Assembly: GCA_016219645.1 (NCBI GenBank)
Contig: JACRLR010000007.1
Location: 186,001 to 250,000 of the forward strand
Length of the DNA stretch: 64,000 nucleotides
Reading direction: 5' to 3'
DNA from: Nitrospirota bacterium
Lineage (GTDB): Bacteria; Nitrospirota; Nitrospiria; Nitrospirales; Nitrospiraceae
Shown piece by piece: positions 42,516 to 50,521 of the stretch. Position 1 is the stretch's first letter. Each line of letters starts with the position of its first letter. The notes under the pieces are model-generated. The model was not told where the DNA came from. It saw nothing but the letters and a program-made list of their open reading frames with translations, and did no database searches. Made by a program: the position numbers and the translations under genes.

Positions 42516-43702
42516 TGGATACTCCCGGCGAGTTCGAACATAGGGAAATACATGAGGAGCACGATCGTGCCAATCACGAGGCCGATGGCAGCCATCAGAG
42601 CAGGCTCGATCAGTTTCGTCACCCAGTCCAGCGCGCGAGCGATGTCTTCGTCGTAGAAGACCGCGATCCGTTCCATCATCTCGCCCATCTGGCCCGTCCG
42701 CTCTCCGACACGCAACATACGATGGGCGACCGGAGTGGTCAGACCGTGCGATTCCATCGCCTGGGAGATCGACTTCCCTTCACGAAGATCCCGCACCGCC
42801 GCTTCAAGTGGCCCGCGCAAGGAGAGGGGAAGAATGCCGGAGACCATCCCGATGGCGGCCACGATCGGGATACCACCCTTCACCAGCATGCCCAACGTGC
42901 GATAGAAGCGCGCCAGATCGAATATTTGGAGCCGGCTCCCGATCGCGGGGATCGACCGAAGCTGTGAAAGGATCCGTGCTTTGACTGCCGGCAGCGTGAG
43001 TCCGAAGGCGGAGGCGATCCCAGCCAACAGCAGGCAGCCCATAACCAGGAGCCCCTGCTCCTCCATCACCTTCCCCCACTCCAGCAAGAGCTGCGACAAG
43101 AACGGAAGATCCTTGCCTGCATCCTCATAGATGCGGCTGAACTTGGGCACCACATACATCAACAAAAACAGCATCACGAGTCCACCGACGACGAGCAGCA
43201 CGACCGGATAGATCGAGGCACTCACGAGTTTTTTGCGAACCAGCTCCAGTTGCACCTGGTAGGCGATGTATCGGGACAGGGCCTCGCGGAGATCGCCGGT
43301 TCTCTCGCTCGCGCGAATCGTCGCGACATAAAGCGCAGGAAAGCTGGAGGGCAACTGTTCGACCGACGAGGAGAAGGTGAGCCCTTCTCGCAGTTTGGCC
43401 AGAATCTGTTCCAGCACCTGCTTCAAATCCGGATGGCGCTCTTTTTCCCGAAGCGTCTCGAGCGCTTCGACCAACGACAGGCCGGCCCCCAGCAGGGCGA
43501 TCAGCTCTTGACTGAACAGGGTCAGGGGGAAATTCGTCCGTCGTTTGAGATAGGCAGCCAACCCAGCCCGCTTCGAATGGAGCGTCAGCACCTCGTAGCC
43601 CAGCCGCTCGACCTGCCGGCGAGCATCGTCGGCATCGACGGAGTCGATGTTCAGCTCCACCACCGTATCCAGCGACTGCATGGCCTTGACGTGGTACTGC
43701 AT
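42512..43702 (-). CDS. gspF: Type II secretion inner-membrane platform protein
   Basis: 396 aa, with the two GspF domains: LFSQELIALLGAGLSLVEALETL and LARFYRTLGMLVKGGIPIVAAIG, each followed by a four-helix bundle, and three membrane helices (about 165-190, 215-240, 370-392). The N-terminus (VVELNIDSVDADDARRQVERLGYEVL) is the usual cytoplasmic lead. Six bases after gspG. It couples the ATPase to pseudopilin extraction. Confidence 0.95.
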   Translation of the reverse strand: MQYHVKAMQSLDTVVELNIDSVDADDARRQVERLGYEVLTLHSKRAGLAAYLKRRTNFPLTLFSQELIALLGAGLSLVEALETLREKERHPDLKQVLEQILAKLREGLTFSSSVEQLPSSFPALYVATIRASERTGDLREALSRYIAYQVQLELVRKKLVSASIYPVVLLVVGGLVMLFLLMYVVPKFSRIYEDAGKDLPFLSQLLLEWGKVMEEQGLLVMGCLLLAGIASAFGLTLPAVKARILSQLRSIPAIGSRLQIFDLARFYRTLGMLVKGGIPIVAAIGMVSGILPLSLRGPLEAAVRDLREGKSISQAMESHGLTTPVAHRMLRVGERTGQMGEMMERIAVFYDEDIARALDWVTKLIEPALMAAIGLVIGTIVLLMYFPMFELAGSIQ

Positions 43703-43708
43703 GGTCCT

Positions 43709-44170
43709 CTACCAGTTCGTGATGTCTTCGTTATCGACCGTTCCACCAGGCTGCGCATCTTTGCCGAACGACCAGAGATCGAACTCGCTATGTTCCCCGG
43801 GGAATTTATACGAATAGGGACGGCCCCAGGGATCCGTAGGAAGGGCTTTCTTCAGGTAGGGCCCGGCCCATTTCGCCTCATCCGCCGGTTTGACCATGAG
43901 GGCGGCCAATCCCTGTTCGGTCGAGGGATAGTGGCCGACGTCCAGACGATATTGATCGAGGGCTTGCTCCACCGCAGTCAGTTGGGCGCGGGCCGTCTTC
44001 GCCTCTGATTTGCCGATTTGCGAAAAGTATCGAGGCCCGACGAATCCGGCGAGTAAACCGATAATCACCATCACGACAAGCAGTTCCAGAAGGGTAAATC
44101 CCCCCTCCTTCTTGCGATCGGACAGGGCAAGGCGCCCGGGACAGCGTAGATGTGGCGTAGCGATTTCCAT
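43709..44170 (-). CDS. gspG: Type II secretion major pseudopilin
   Basis: 153 aa from the ATG at 44170, with AAAGGAG upstream. An unusually long leader of about 24 residues ends KKEGG before FTLLELLVVMVIIGLLAGFVGPRYF, with Glu5. The C-terminal domain has DQYRLDVGHYPSTEQGLAALM, WAGPYLKKALPTDPWGRPYSYKFPG, and a Ca-binding-type tail FDLWSFGKDAQPGG, all diagnostic of GspG. First gene of the 11-gene operon; the shared upstream element lies about 120 bp before it. Confidence 0.96.
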   Translation of the reverse strand: MEIATPHLRCPGRLALSDRKKEGGFTLLELLVVMVIIGLLAGFVGPRYFSQIGKSEAKTARAQLTAVEQALDQYRLDVGHYPSTEQGLAALMVKPADEAKWAGPYLKKALPTDPWGRPYSYKFPGEHSEFDLWSFGKDAQPGGTVDNEDITNW

Positions 44171-44290
44171 AGTGGCTCCTTTGAGTGATGTGGTCCTATG
44201 TTCCTTATCAACCGTTTGAACGAAGTCCCCTGGCCTCCAGTGATCTGGTAATAGGCTGATAAGCGATAGTATGGGGGGTCGGGAAATCGC

Positions 44291-44326
44291 ACAATACCCT
44301 CTCTGGTAGGGCAAAGCCCCTTCGTT
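44291..44326 (-). promoter_or_regulatory. Shared upstream element, copy before gspG
   Basis: On the minus strand: GAAGGGGC-TTT-GCCCTAC followed by CAGAGAGGGTATTG. This is the least conserved full copy of the palindrome-plus-CTGTGGAATAG element found upstream of five transcription units. Confidence 0.55.
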
Positions 44327-44395
44327 CGAGGGACCGGACAGGCAACAAAAGTAGGGGATAGGACGTACGACTGCTGAGAATGGGGGGGGGCTAAT

Positions 44396-44452
44396 TTCGA
44401 GTTTCGAGTTATCGGATTGATCTAAACCTAGAACCTAGAAACCCGAAACTTC
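44396..44452. repeat. Period-7 hairpin covering the end of the first Sco gene
   Basis: Left units TTTCGAG, TTTCGAG; right units AACCTAG, AACCTAG, AAACCCG, AAACTTC. On the minus strand the last codons of the Sco gene (VSGF and stop) are written by these units. Confidence 0.75.
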
Positions 44453-45085
44453 CCTGCCGTTTCGGCTGATTCGGAGCACCGTCATAGCAATCTGCCGGGG
44501 ATCCATGAGGGCCGGCAGGGACGACCACCGGTTCGTCGTATCGTTCCCGACAATGACGACCCCGGCATGTTGCGTCTTGTCTGCATCGACAGCCGGATCA
44601 AGGTCATACAGGCCCAGCTTCCAGCGCAGCTTCTCGATCTCCGCCTCATCCCCTGTCAGGAAATACCACCCTGGGAATTGCCCGAAGCGAGCGGCATACT
44701 CTTTCAGCGTCTTCGGCCTGTCTACCGCCGGGTCCAGAGAGATCGAGAGCAGAAACAGATCACGCCCGATCCGGTCTCCCAGCAGCCCGTGCACCAACGC
44801 AAGATTCGCTGTGGTCGGACTACAACTCTTCTCACAGCTCGTGTAGATGAAGTTGACGAGGACCGTTTTCCCCTTCACCAAGTCGTCATAGAAACGAACC
44901 GACCGGCCTTCTTGCGTCAACAGGAAGATGTTGGGGAAGACAGGGATAGGCGCCGTGAGATCCTCGCGCGCGTCATGGCCTGCGTCGGGAGGCCGGATCG
45001 GCGCACAGGCGCAGGCGAGCCAAAGTCCTGCGCAGGCCATGATGATCCAGGCTCCCGGCAACCGGCGGACAGCCCGCATGCTCAC
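44435..45085 (-). CDS. Sco1/SenC-type copper chaperone lipoprotein
   Basis: 216 aa from a GTG at 45085 that overlaps the stop of the upstream oxidase (GTGA). The N-terminus (WIIMACAGLWLACACAP) is a signal with a lipobox-like LACAC. The thioredoxin-like Sco domain has KTVLVNFIYTSCEKSCSPTTANL (CxxxC copper ligands) and DADKTQHAGVVIVGN (His ligand). Sco proteins deliver copper to, or reduce thiols of, copper sites. Translational coupling to a multicopper oxidase suggests it metallates that enzyme. The last codons lie in a period-7 repeat. Confidence 0.9.
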   Translation of the reverse strand: MSMRAVRRLPGAWIIMACAGLWLACACAPIRPPDAGHDAREDLTAPIPVFPNIFLLTQEGRSVRFYDDLVKGKTVLVNFIYTSCEKSCSPTTANLALVHGLLGDRIGRDLFLLSISLDPAVDRPKTLKEYAARFGQFPGWYFLTGDEAEIEKLRWKLGLYDLDPAVDADKTQHAGVVIVGNDTTNRWSSLPALMDPRQIAMTVLRISRNGREVSGF

Positions 45086-47106
45086 GATTGATTGCCCCTC
45101 TTGTTCATATCGAACTCGCACTCAGGGAAGCCGACACCTCTTCCGTTGACTCGATCTAGATCCCCCGCGACGTCGAAGTAGATGCGCTGCTCTTCTTCCA
45201 ATTCAGTGCAATCGGGAACGACTCCGGATACCTCCGGATCAATTCTGGCTTCCCCATCGAGCAGGCTGCGCTGCCCGAATGGCCTGGGGTCATGGAACCC
45301 CATCATGCGCATGTCCTCGTGCTCAACATTATGGCAATGGAAAGAAAAGGGACCGGTGAAGGTGCGGAACTTGATCAACACCTTCGCTATTTCACCCCCG
45401 TGCAGGTTGACCAAATCGCTGTTAAACGACCGCTCGAACGGAGGTGTCTTCCCATTGAGACTCTTGATCTGAAACCCCTCAAGATGCGTATGAAACGGGT
45501 GCCACCAGCCGCCTCCACCATTTTCAAAGGTCCACTGTTCGGTGGTGCCAAGCTCGGGGACCGCATCCGCTCGTCTCGGATTGAAGAACCGATTGTTGAT
45601 CGTCCAGGCCCCCAGTGAACGGTCCGACACGAAGGTCCGAGCTGCGACAACATCATTGTCGGAAATCGGCGCCCACTGATCTCGAATGACCGTGCCGTCA
45701 TCGATGATGACATCGTTGGCCACCGGAGCCCCGGTGACGACAAACTTCATCAGCTGGGTCGGTTTGTTGGGGTCCACCCCATCCCCCTTGCGCCCGCTGG
45801 TTTGAATCATGATGTTCTCGAGAAACACCTCGTCAGGCGCGTTTCTGAAGTCGATGACCACATCATGGCGTTGGCCGCTGGCCAGTTCGAAGTTCTTCAC
45901 CAGACCGGCCCTGGGGAAGAGCCAACTGTCGGCCCCGAATACGAGAAAGGGCTGGCCGCTGCTCAGCCGCAATTGATAGACCCGCGCGTTCGAAGCGTTC
46001 AGGATTCGAAAACGGTACTTACGCCGCTGCACTTGCAAAAACGGCTGCACCGTCCCGTTGACCGTAAACACATCGCCCAGGCGGCCATCGTGGTTGAAGA
46101 AATCGTAGAACAGCGTCCCGTCCGCGTTGAACCGTTGATCGGTCAGGGCCAGCCCGATATCGAACCCTTGAAACGTATCAGGCAGGACCCGGTCCTCGAT
46201 CAACTGTTCTTCCCGCTCGTCGAACATGAGGTAAAACCCTGCCAGGCCCCGGCTCACGTTGAACCCGGTGATATCCATCGCATGGTCGTGGTACCACAGT
46301 GTGGAGGGAGTCCAGGTCGGATCGAATGCACCTGTACAAATGCCCGCCCGCCGATCCGGTTGGGTCACACGCGGTTCAATGTTGGGCCAGTAATAGTCTC
46401 GCGCCTCGCCTGCCAAGACATAGAAGTCAGGAGCGCCGTCCGCATGGGCCGGAACGTGGGAGCCGTGAAGATGGACTGACGCCTCGATATCGTGGCCGGT
46501 CGTGTTGATGGGTGAGCGATCTTTTGTGCGGTGGTTTTCGAAGCGGGCCACCACCGGTTCCCGGAAACGCGCCAGGAAGGTCGGGCCAGGTGTTCGCCCC
46601 GGACCTCCTGCAAAGATGTCTCGATAGGCGAAAATCGGCGTGTCGACTCCCGGAAAGAACGACTGGACTGTCTCTTCGATGGCGATACGATATTCTTTCT
46701 CATGGGTATGGCTGGAGAAGCGGTTCCAGTCCGGGCAGGGAAAACCGGGAACCCGACCGTCAAACTCCGGGGCGATACCATGAGCCACATCGTCGAACCG
46801 TCCGTGGGGCACAGAGGGCCTCCCGCTTGGCCCCCCTGGGCGCGGATACTGGCCCGGCGCTGGTGAGAGAGTCCCACGCGGCCGGGACTGGGCAATCGAG
46901 GGGATAAACAGCGGTTGTGAAAATGGCCTGTAGCCGAAGACTGTTCCGCTCCTGCTGCTGCCGGAAGAAGAAGGGCCGCTCTTGGCTAAGGCTTCCCCTG
47001 GTCCGTTCAGGAAGGGAATCGGAAGCCGCCCCTGGCCGAGCGTGAAGGCGCCAAGGGTTGCGAGGCTATATTTGACGAGATTTCGTCGGTTGATGGGTTG
47101 GGACAT
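45082..47106 (-). CDS. Tat-exported multicopper oxidase
   Basis: 674 aa from ATG 47106, GGAGA upstream. A twin-arginine signal NRRNLVKYSLATLGAFTLG directs the folded, copper-loaded enzyme to the periplasm. The four copper motifs are complete: VHLHGSHVPAHADG, LWYHDHAMDITGFNV, WWHPFHTHLEGFQI, and FHCHNVEHEDMRMMGF. Ten residues after the T1 Cys is Met, so a methionine-ligated type 1 site is expected. Related to CotA/bilirubin-oxidase-like three-domain enzymes that oxidise phenols, Cu(I) or Mn(II); the substrate is not determined by sequence. No Ig modules. Confidence 0.93.
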   Translation of the reverse strand: MSQPINRRNLVKYSLATLGAFTLGQGRLPIPFLNGPGEALAKSGPSSSGSSRSGTVFGYRPFSQPLFIPSIAQSRPRGTLSPAPGQYPRPGGPSGRPSVPHGRFDDVAHGIAPEFDGRVPGFPCPDWNRFSSHTHEKEYRIAIEETVQSFFPGVDTPIFAYRDIFAGGPGRTPGPTFLARFREPVVARFENHRTKDRSPINTTGHDIEASVHLHGSHVPAHADGAPDFYVLAGEARDYYWPNIEPRVTQPDRRAGICTGAFDPTWTPSTLWYHDHAMDITGFNVSRGLAGFYLMFDEREEQLIEDRVLPDTFQGFDIGLALTDQRFNADGTLFYDFFNHDGRLGDVFTVNGTVQPFLQVQRRKYRFRILNASNARVYQLRLSSGQPFLVFGADSWLFPRAGLVKNFELASGQRHDVVIDFRNAPDEVFLENIMIQTSGRKGDGVDPNKPTQLMKFVVTGAPVANDVIIDDGTVIRDQWAPISDNDVVAARTFVSDRSLGAWTINNRFFNPRRADAVPELGTTEQWTFENGGGGWWHPFHTHLEGFQIKSLNGKTPPFERSFNSDLVNLHGGEIAKVLIKFRTFTGPFSFHCHNVEHEDMRMMGFHDPRPFGQRSLLDGEARIDPEVSGVVPDCTELEEEQRIYFDVAGDLDRVNGRGVGFPECEFDMNKRGNQS

Positions 47107-47127
47107 GATGGTTCTCCGTGGTTTCGA

Positions 47128-47263
47128 GTTGCAGGTTGCAAGTAGCAAGTGGCGAGTAGCAAGTAGCCCGATCGATCAGAAGCTCAAAACATGAACCCCA
47201 AAACTTCTCCACGGGTCACGCTCCGCGCCTCACGCCTTACGTTTCACGTCTCACGCTTCACGG
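47128..47263. repeat. Two period-7 arrays between the lipoprotein and oxidase genes
   Basis: 47128-47168 has CAGGTTG, CAAGTAG, CAAGTGG, CGAGTAG, CAAGTAG. 47222-47263 has CGCCTCA, CGCCTTA, CGTTTCA, CGTCTCA, CGCTTCA. In the second, minus-strand reading starts with the TGA stop of the lipoprotein gene. Confidence 0.7.
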
Positions 47264-49282
47264 ACAGGTAGGAGCGCCTCCGGATGTCCCGACTCCGAGA
47301 CAGCTGACCCCGAAATCAGGAGTAAACAGACTGTTTCCATTCACTTCCAGTCGTTCGATCGACGCGTTCATCGGTCTATTGGAATTGTCGGGGATAGAGT
47401 TCAGTACTGTAACCGACGGGCCTCCGACCTTTATAGTTACCGTGTAGTAAAAAGCCGTGACCCCGTGACTACCGGTATAGCCTGCAATGGCAAAGGTGGT
47501 GTCACTGGTCCCCCTGTTGATCAGGGTCACGCCCAAAAATGTGAACTCCGGTTGATTAAGTCTCGGCAGTCCATGACTGTCTATGGTCACCGTCGAGTCC
47601 CCTCGCACGATGATGGCCGAGCCACTTAAAGTCGAGAATGCATTTGGACCTTCATTGGTCCAGATGCCTGGCTGCGTGACGTTGTAGCCACCCCTTGTGA
47701 GATCGTCAAATCCAAAAGTCACGCCACTTGCCGCCGTAGCCTGGTTCACGTTGATGGTGAAGGTCTGGATGGTTGCCAGACTAACGCTGCTGTTGTCTTG
47801 CGCCTGCACAGTCACAACATTCGGCCCGACCTGACCCGCCGCCGCGGTCCAACTGATCACCCCCGTGCTGTCGATGGTCACCCCGGCTGGAATCGGCGCC
47901 ACCAGGCTATAGGTCAGCGTATCGCCGTTCGCATCCGTGGCAATTACGGTCGTGGTATAAGTCGTTTGCACAAATGCCGGTGGTAGCACAGTCGGGGTAA
48001 TGAAGACTGGTGCAGCCGGCGCGACGGTCGCCGCCACCTTCACAGTGAAGGACTGGCTAGCCGCGAGGCTGCCGTCCGACACCTGCACGCTCACTGGGTT
48101 GTCACCTACCTGGGCCACTGGTGTCCAGGCAATCAGGCCCGATACCGGATCGATGCTCATGCCGAACGGGGCCGGTTCCACCAGGCTATAGGTCAGCGTA
48201 TCGCCGTTCGCATCGGTGGCATTCACGTCGTAGCTGTATGCCACACCCTGAGTCCCTACCAGGGTCGGTGTTGAAGTGATGACAGGGGCTGCGTTGGTCG
48301 CCACATGCGTCGCTGTCAGGATTCCGTTCGCTAACTCGCCATCAACAGACAGCTTGACACCCTCGACAATCTCATCGATCGTGCCGCCTCGAAACTCCGT
48401 GCTTGGAGTCGTTTGCACATGGGCTGTCCCGATAAAGAAATTTCCAGGACCTACAACCTGGGTCACGAATCCTTCCACCTCGAACTCGTCCGCCTGCTGC
48501 ACAACCTGATTCTCAGGCTCGATCTTCGTCGCAATAAGGGTCGTCGTTGCGGAATCAAAGTTCGTTCCCTTCACCTCAACAAAGAGTCCGTTCCAGGCAT
48601 TGCCGGTCGGATTCGGCATGTCGATTGTGATCGTATTGTTGTCATAAACAACGTTTAACACGCCGATCTGGAAGGTCTTGGTACCAGCATCGTGGTTCTT
48701 TGCAAAACCCCTCACCTCAGGCGTGACAGTCCCTACAGCCTTTTTCTCGATGAAGGTCGCCTGGATCTCGCCGGTCGGCCTGATATACCCGTTCACCTCG
48801 ACAGAGTCTTTCCCCACCAAGAGACTCAGAATGTTTTGTCCTGAAATATTGCTGTCGATCAACGTGCCGCGATCCACCAGGACCGTCCGGCCCATCACCA
48901 CCAGACTTGATCCATCGGCGGCGATTGACTGCACCAAGCCTTCCACTGCATCCTTCTGCACCAACGTGCCGGCTACCCACTTGTTGCCGTCGAAGGAACC
49001 AGTGACCGTGACCGTCATCCCCTGCTTGAGCCCGCATGTCGTGGTGGGATTGACAGTGCACCGCTCTGTGATGCCGTCATGCCGCACTTCTACATCATTC
49101 GCCTCGAACCTCTTGCCGTTCACAAACACACTGCCGAATCCGGTAACCGTGCCTGAGGCCGCGGCAGATCCGCTGGTGCTGCCTGTTGCTGGACTCGACG
49201 ACCCCCCGCCGCCGCAGCCGCTGAGCAATCCGACTAAGCCAACTGCACCGAGAAAACTGAACAGCATCGATGACCGTTGCAT
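47258..49282 (-). CDS. DUF5666 lipoprotein with two Ig-like modules
   Basis: 674 aa from ATG 49282. Lipobox LLSGC, a Gly/Ser linker, then repeated DUF5666-type OB-like domains (GTVTGFGSVFVNGKRFEANDVEV; EVRGFAKNHDAGTKTFQIG; EVEGFVTQVVGPGNFFIG). Two cadherin-like Ig modules follow (APVITSTPTLVGTQGVAYSYDV and a second with TYTTTVIATDANGDTLTYSL), and a C-terminal beta domain of about 150 residues. Probably an outer-membrane or surface-anchored carrier. It shares the Ig module type with the exported oxidase and peroxidase and has the shared promoter element upstream. Confidence 0.85.
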   Translation of the reverse strand: MQRSSMLFSFLGAVGLVGLLSGCGGGGSSSPATGSTSGSAAASGTVTGFGSVFVNGKRFEANDVEVRHDGITERCTVNPTTTCGLKQGMTVTVTGSFDGNKWVAGTLVQKDAVEGLVQSIAADGSSLVVMGRTVLVDRGTLIDSNISGQNILSLLVGKDSVEVNGYIRPTGEIQATFIEKKAVGTVTPEVRGFAKNHDAGTKTFQIGVLNVVYDNNTITIDMPNPTGNAWNGLFVEVKGTNFDSATTTLIATKIEPENQVVQQADEFEVEGFVTQVVGPGNFFIGTAHVQTTPSTEFRGGTIDEIVEGVKLSVDGELANGILTATHVATNAAPVITSTPTLVGTQGVAYSYDVNATDANGDTLTYSLVEPAPFGMSIDPVSGLIAWTPVAQVGDNPVSVQVSDGSLAASQSFTVKVAATVAPAAPVFITPTVLPPAFVQTTYTTTVIATDANGDTLTYSLVAPIPAGVTIDSTGVISWTAAAGQVGPNVVTVQAQDNSSVSLATIQTFTINVNQATAASGVTFGFDDLTRGGYNVTQPGIWTNEGPNAFSTLSGSAIIVRGDSTVTIDSHGLPRLNQPEFTFLGVTLINRGTSDTTFAIAGYTGSHGVTAFYYTVTIKVGGPSVTVLNSIPDNSNRPMNASIERLEVNGNSLFTPDFGVSCLGVGTSGGAPTCP

Positions 49283-49350
49283 GGAATGACCCTCTGGTGA
49301 ATGCATCCATCTAGCGCTGGCACAAGATACAGTTCCTATTCAAGGGGGGG

Positions 49351-49373
49351 CTATACCACAAAAGAAGGGGTAG
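49351..49373 (-). promoter_or_regulatory. Shared upstream element, copy before the DUF5666 lipoprotein
   Basis: Minus strand: CTACCCCTTCTTTTGTGGTATAG. It keeps the CCCTnC and CTnTGGnATAG parts, but the left palindrome arm is lost. About 70 bp upstream of the start. Confidence 0.5.
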
Positions 49374-49375
49374 TG

Positions 49376-50404
49376 TTATTGCTGTGATTGTGGCGCTACG
49401 TCGAGGTGGGAAGGTCCGGCCAGCCGCGCCATTCTGTTGTCCAGATAGGCCAGTAGGTCTCCCACGTCCGCCTCCGACAGGCCCAGGTTTGGCATCACGA
49501 CGCCGGGGAACTTTGCTGAGAGCGCCACAGCGATCGGATCCTTCTTCGCCCGCATCACATTGGGCGCTTGAAGAAACTCAGAGAGCCAGGCTCGATCTCT
49601 ACGAGTGGTCACGCCCTGAAGATCCGGCCCGACAAGATCGCCCTGGCCGATTGTGTGACAGGAGGAACAGGCCTTGATAAAGAGGGCTTGGCCCGGCTGG
49701 TTCACATAGGGGACCGGCGACATATCGGCGTAGGCGGTTCCTGGGGCATTCCCCTTCTTAGCGCGGAAAGCAGGATCCATATTCAGCATCACCAGGGCAA
49801 GCTGCCCGGTATCCTGAAACAGGGAGGTGCGCTCCCAATCATCGGTCGCGCCGTTTCCCGCCATCGCATCGTTTTTGTGATCCGATAAACCCTTTCCGCG
49901 CTCTCCGAGTTTGTAGCGGGCGACGGCGATATCTTCCGGCTTGCCGGTCAGAAACAGCCAGCCTGGCCCTGCGTGAAAGGCCTTGGCATGCTGCCTCAGC
50001 ACCGCCGGCGTGTCATGTTCCGGATCGAGCGTGATCGAGTAGAGAAAGATGTCGCGCCCCACATGGTCTCCCAAGGCCTTCTGCAACTGCGCCATACGGG
50101 CCGTCACGAGGGGACAGACTTCTTTGCAACTGGCATAGATGAAGTTGATCAGGACGATCTTGTTCTTGATCAAGTCGTCGTACAGCCGGACGGTCTGCCC
50201 GTCCTGGGTCACAAGCGGCACATTCGGGATGTAGGATGCGCCCCAGTTCCCGGCCGACACAGGAGCGGCGAAAAGCGTTGCGCAGAAAATCCAGAGGAGC
50301 AGCGCACGGATCGTGAAGCGTGATGCGTGAAGCGTAAAGCGCGAAACCTGAGACGTGACGCGTGAGGCGTGAAGCGTGAAACGCGGGGGAGTTGCGAGTT
50401 GCAT
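49376..50404 (-). CDS. Sco-type copper protein fused to cytochrome c
   Basis: 342 aa. Residues about 8-34 (FTLHASR/VTSQVSR/FTLHASR) are encoded by a period-7 DNA repeat and form an Arg-rich front to a signal sequence (ALLLWIFCATLFAAPVSA). The Sco domain has VLINFIYASCKEVCPLV (CxxxC) and a His in SDHKNDAMAGN. A class I cytochrome c follows: CSSCHTIGQGDLVGPDL with axial Met in VVMPNLGLSEADV. No other in-frame start exists between the repeat and the signal helix, so the repeat appears to be translated. Likely links copper-site maturation to electron transfer. Confidence 0.85.
   Translation of the reverse strand: MQLATPPRFTLHASRVTSQVSRFTLHASRFTIRALLLWIFCATLFAAPVSAGNWGASYIPNVPLVTQDGQTVRLYDDLIKNKIVLINFIYASCKEVCPLVTARMAQLQKALGDHVGRDIFLYSITLDPEHDTPAVLRQHAKAFHAGPGWLFLTGKPEDIAVARYKLGERGKGLSDHKNDAMAGNGATDDWERTSLFQDTGQLALVMLNMDPAFRAKKGNAPGTAYADMSPVPYVNQPGQALFIKACSSCHTIGQGDLVGPDLQGVTTRRDRAWLSEFLQAPNVMRAKKDPIAVALSAKFPGVVMPNLGLSEADVGDLLAYLDNRMARLAGPSHLDVAPQSQQ
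50311..50386. repeat. Period-7 array inside the Sco-cytochrome c gene
   Basis: On the minus strand eleven units: CGTTTCA, CGCTTCA, CGCCTCA, CGCGTCA, CGTCTCA, GGTTTCG, CGCTTTA, CGCTTCA, CGCATCA, CGCTTCA, CGATCCG. This strand lacks stop codons, and three units (21 bp) encode a heptapeptide. Confidence 0.85.
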
Positions 50405-50479
50405 GTCTCGAGTTTCTAGTGTTGTTCGGGGACTGGGCCAGGCGCCTGCCAGAGGCAGGTGCCTGGCCCTTCAATCCGG

Positions 50480-50521
50480 CAACTTTCTACTTGCCACTTA
50501 CTACTCGCTACTTACTATTTC
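50480..50521. repeat. Period-7 array at the end of the oxidase-Ig gene
   Basis: On the minus strand it reads TAGAAA, TAGTAAG, TAGCGAG, TAGTAAG, TGGCAAG, starting with the TAG stop codon of the upstream gene. Every unit holds a stop codon. Confidence 0.75.
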
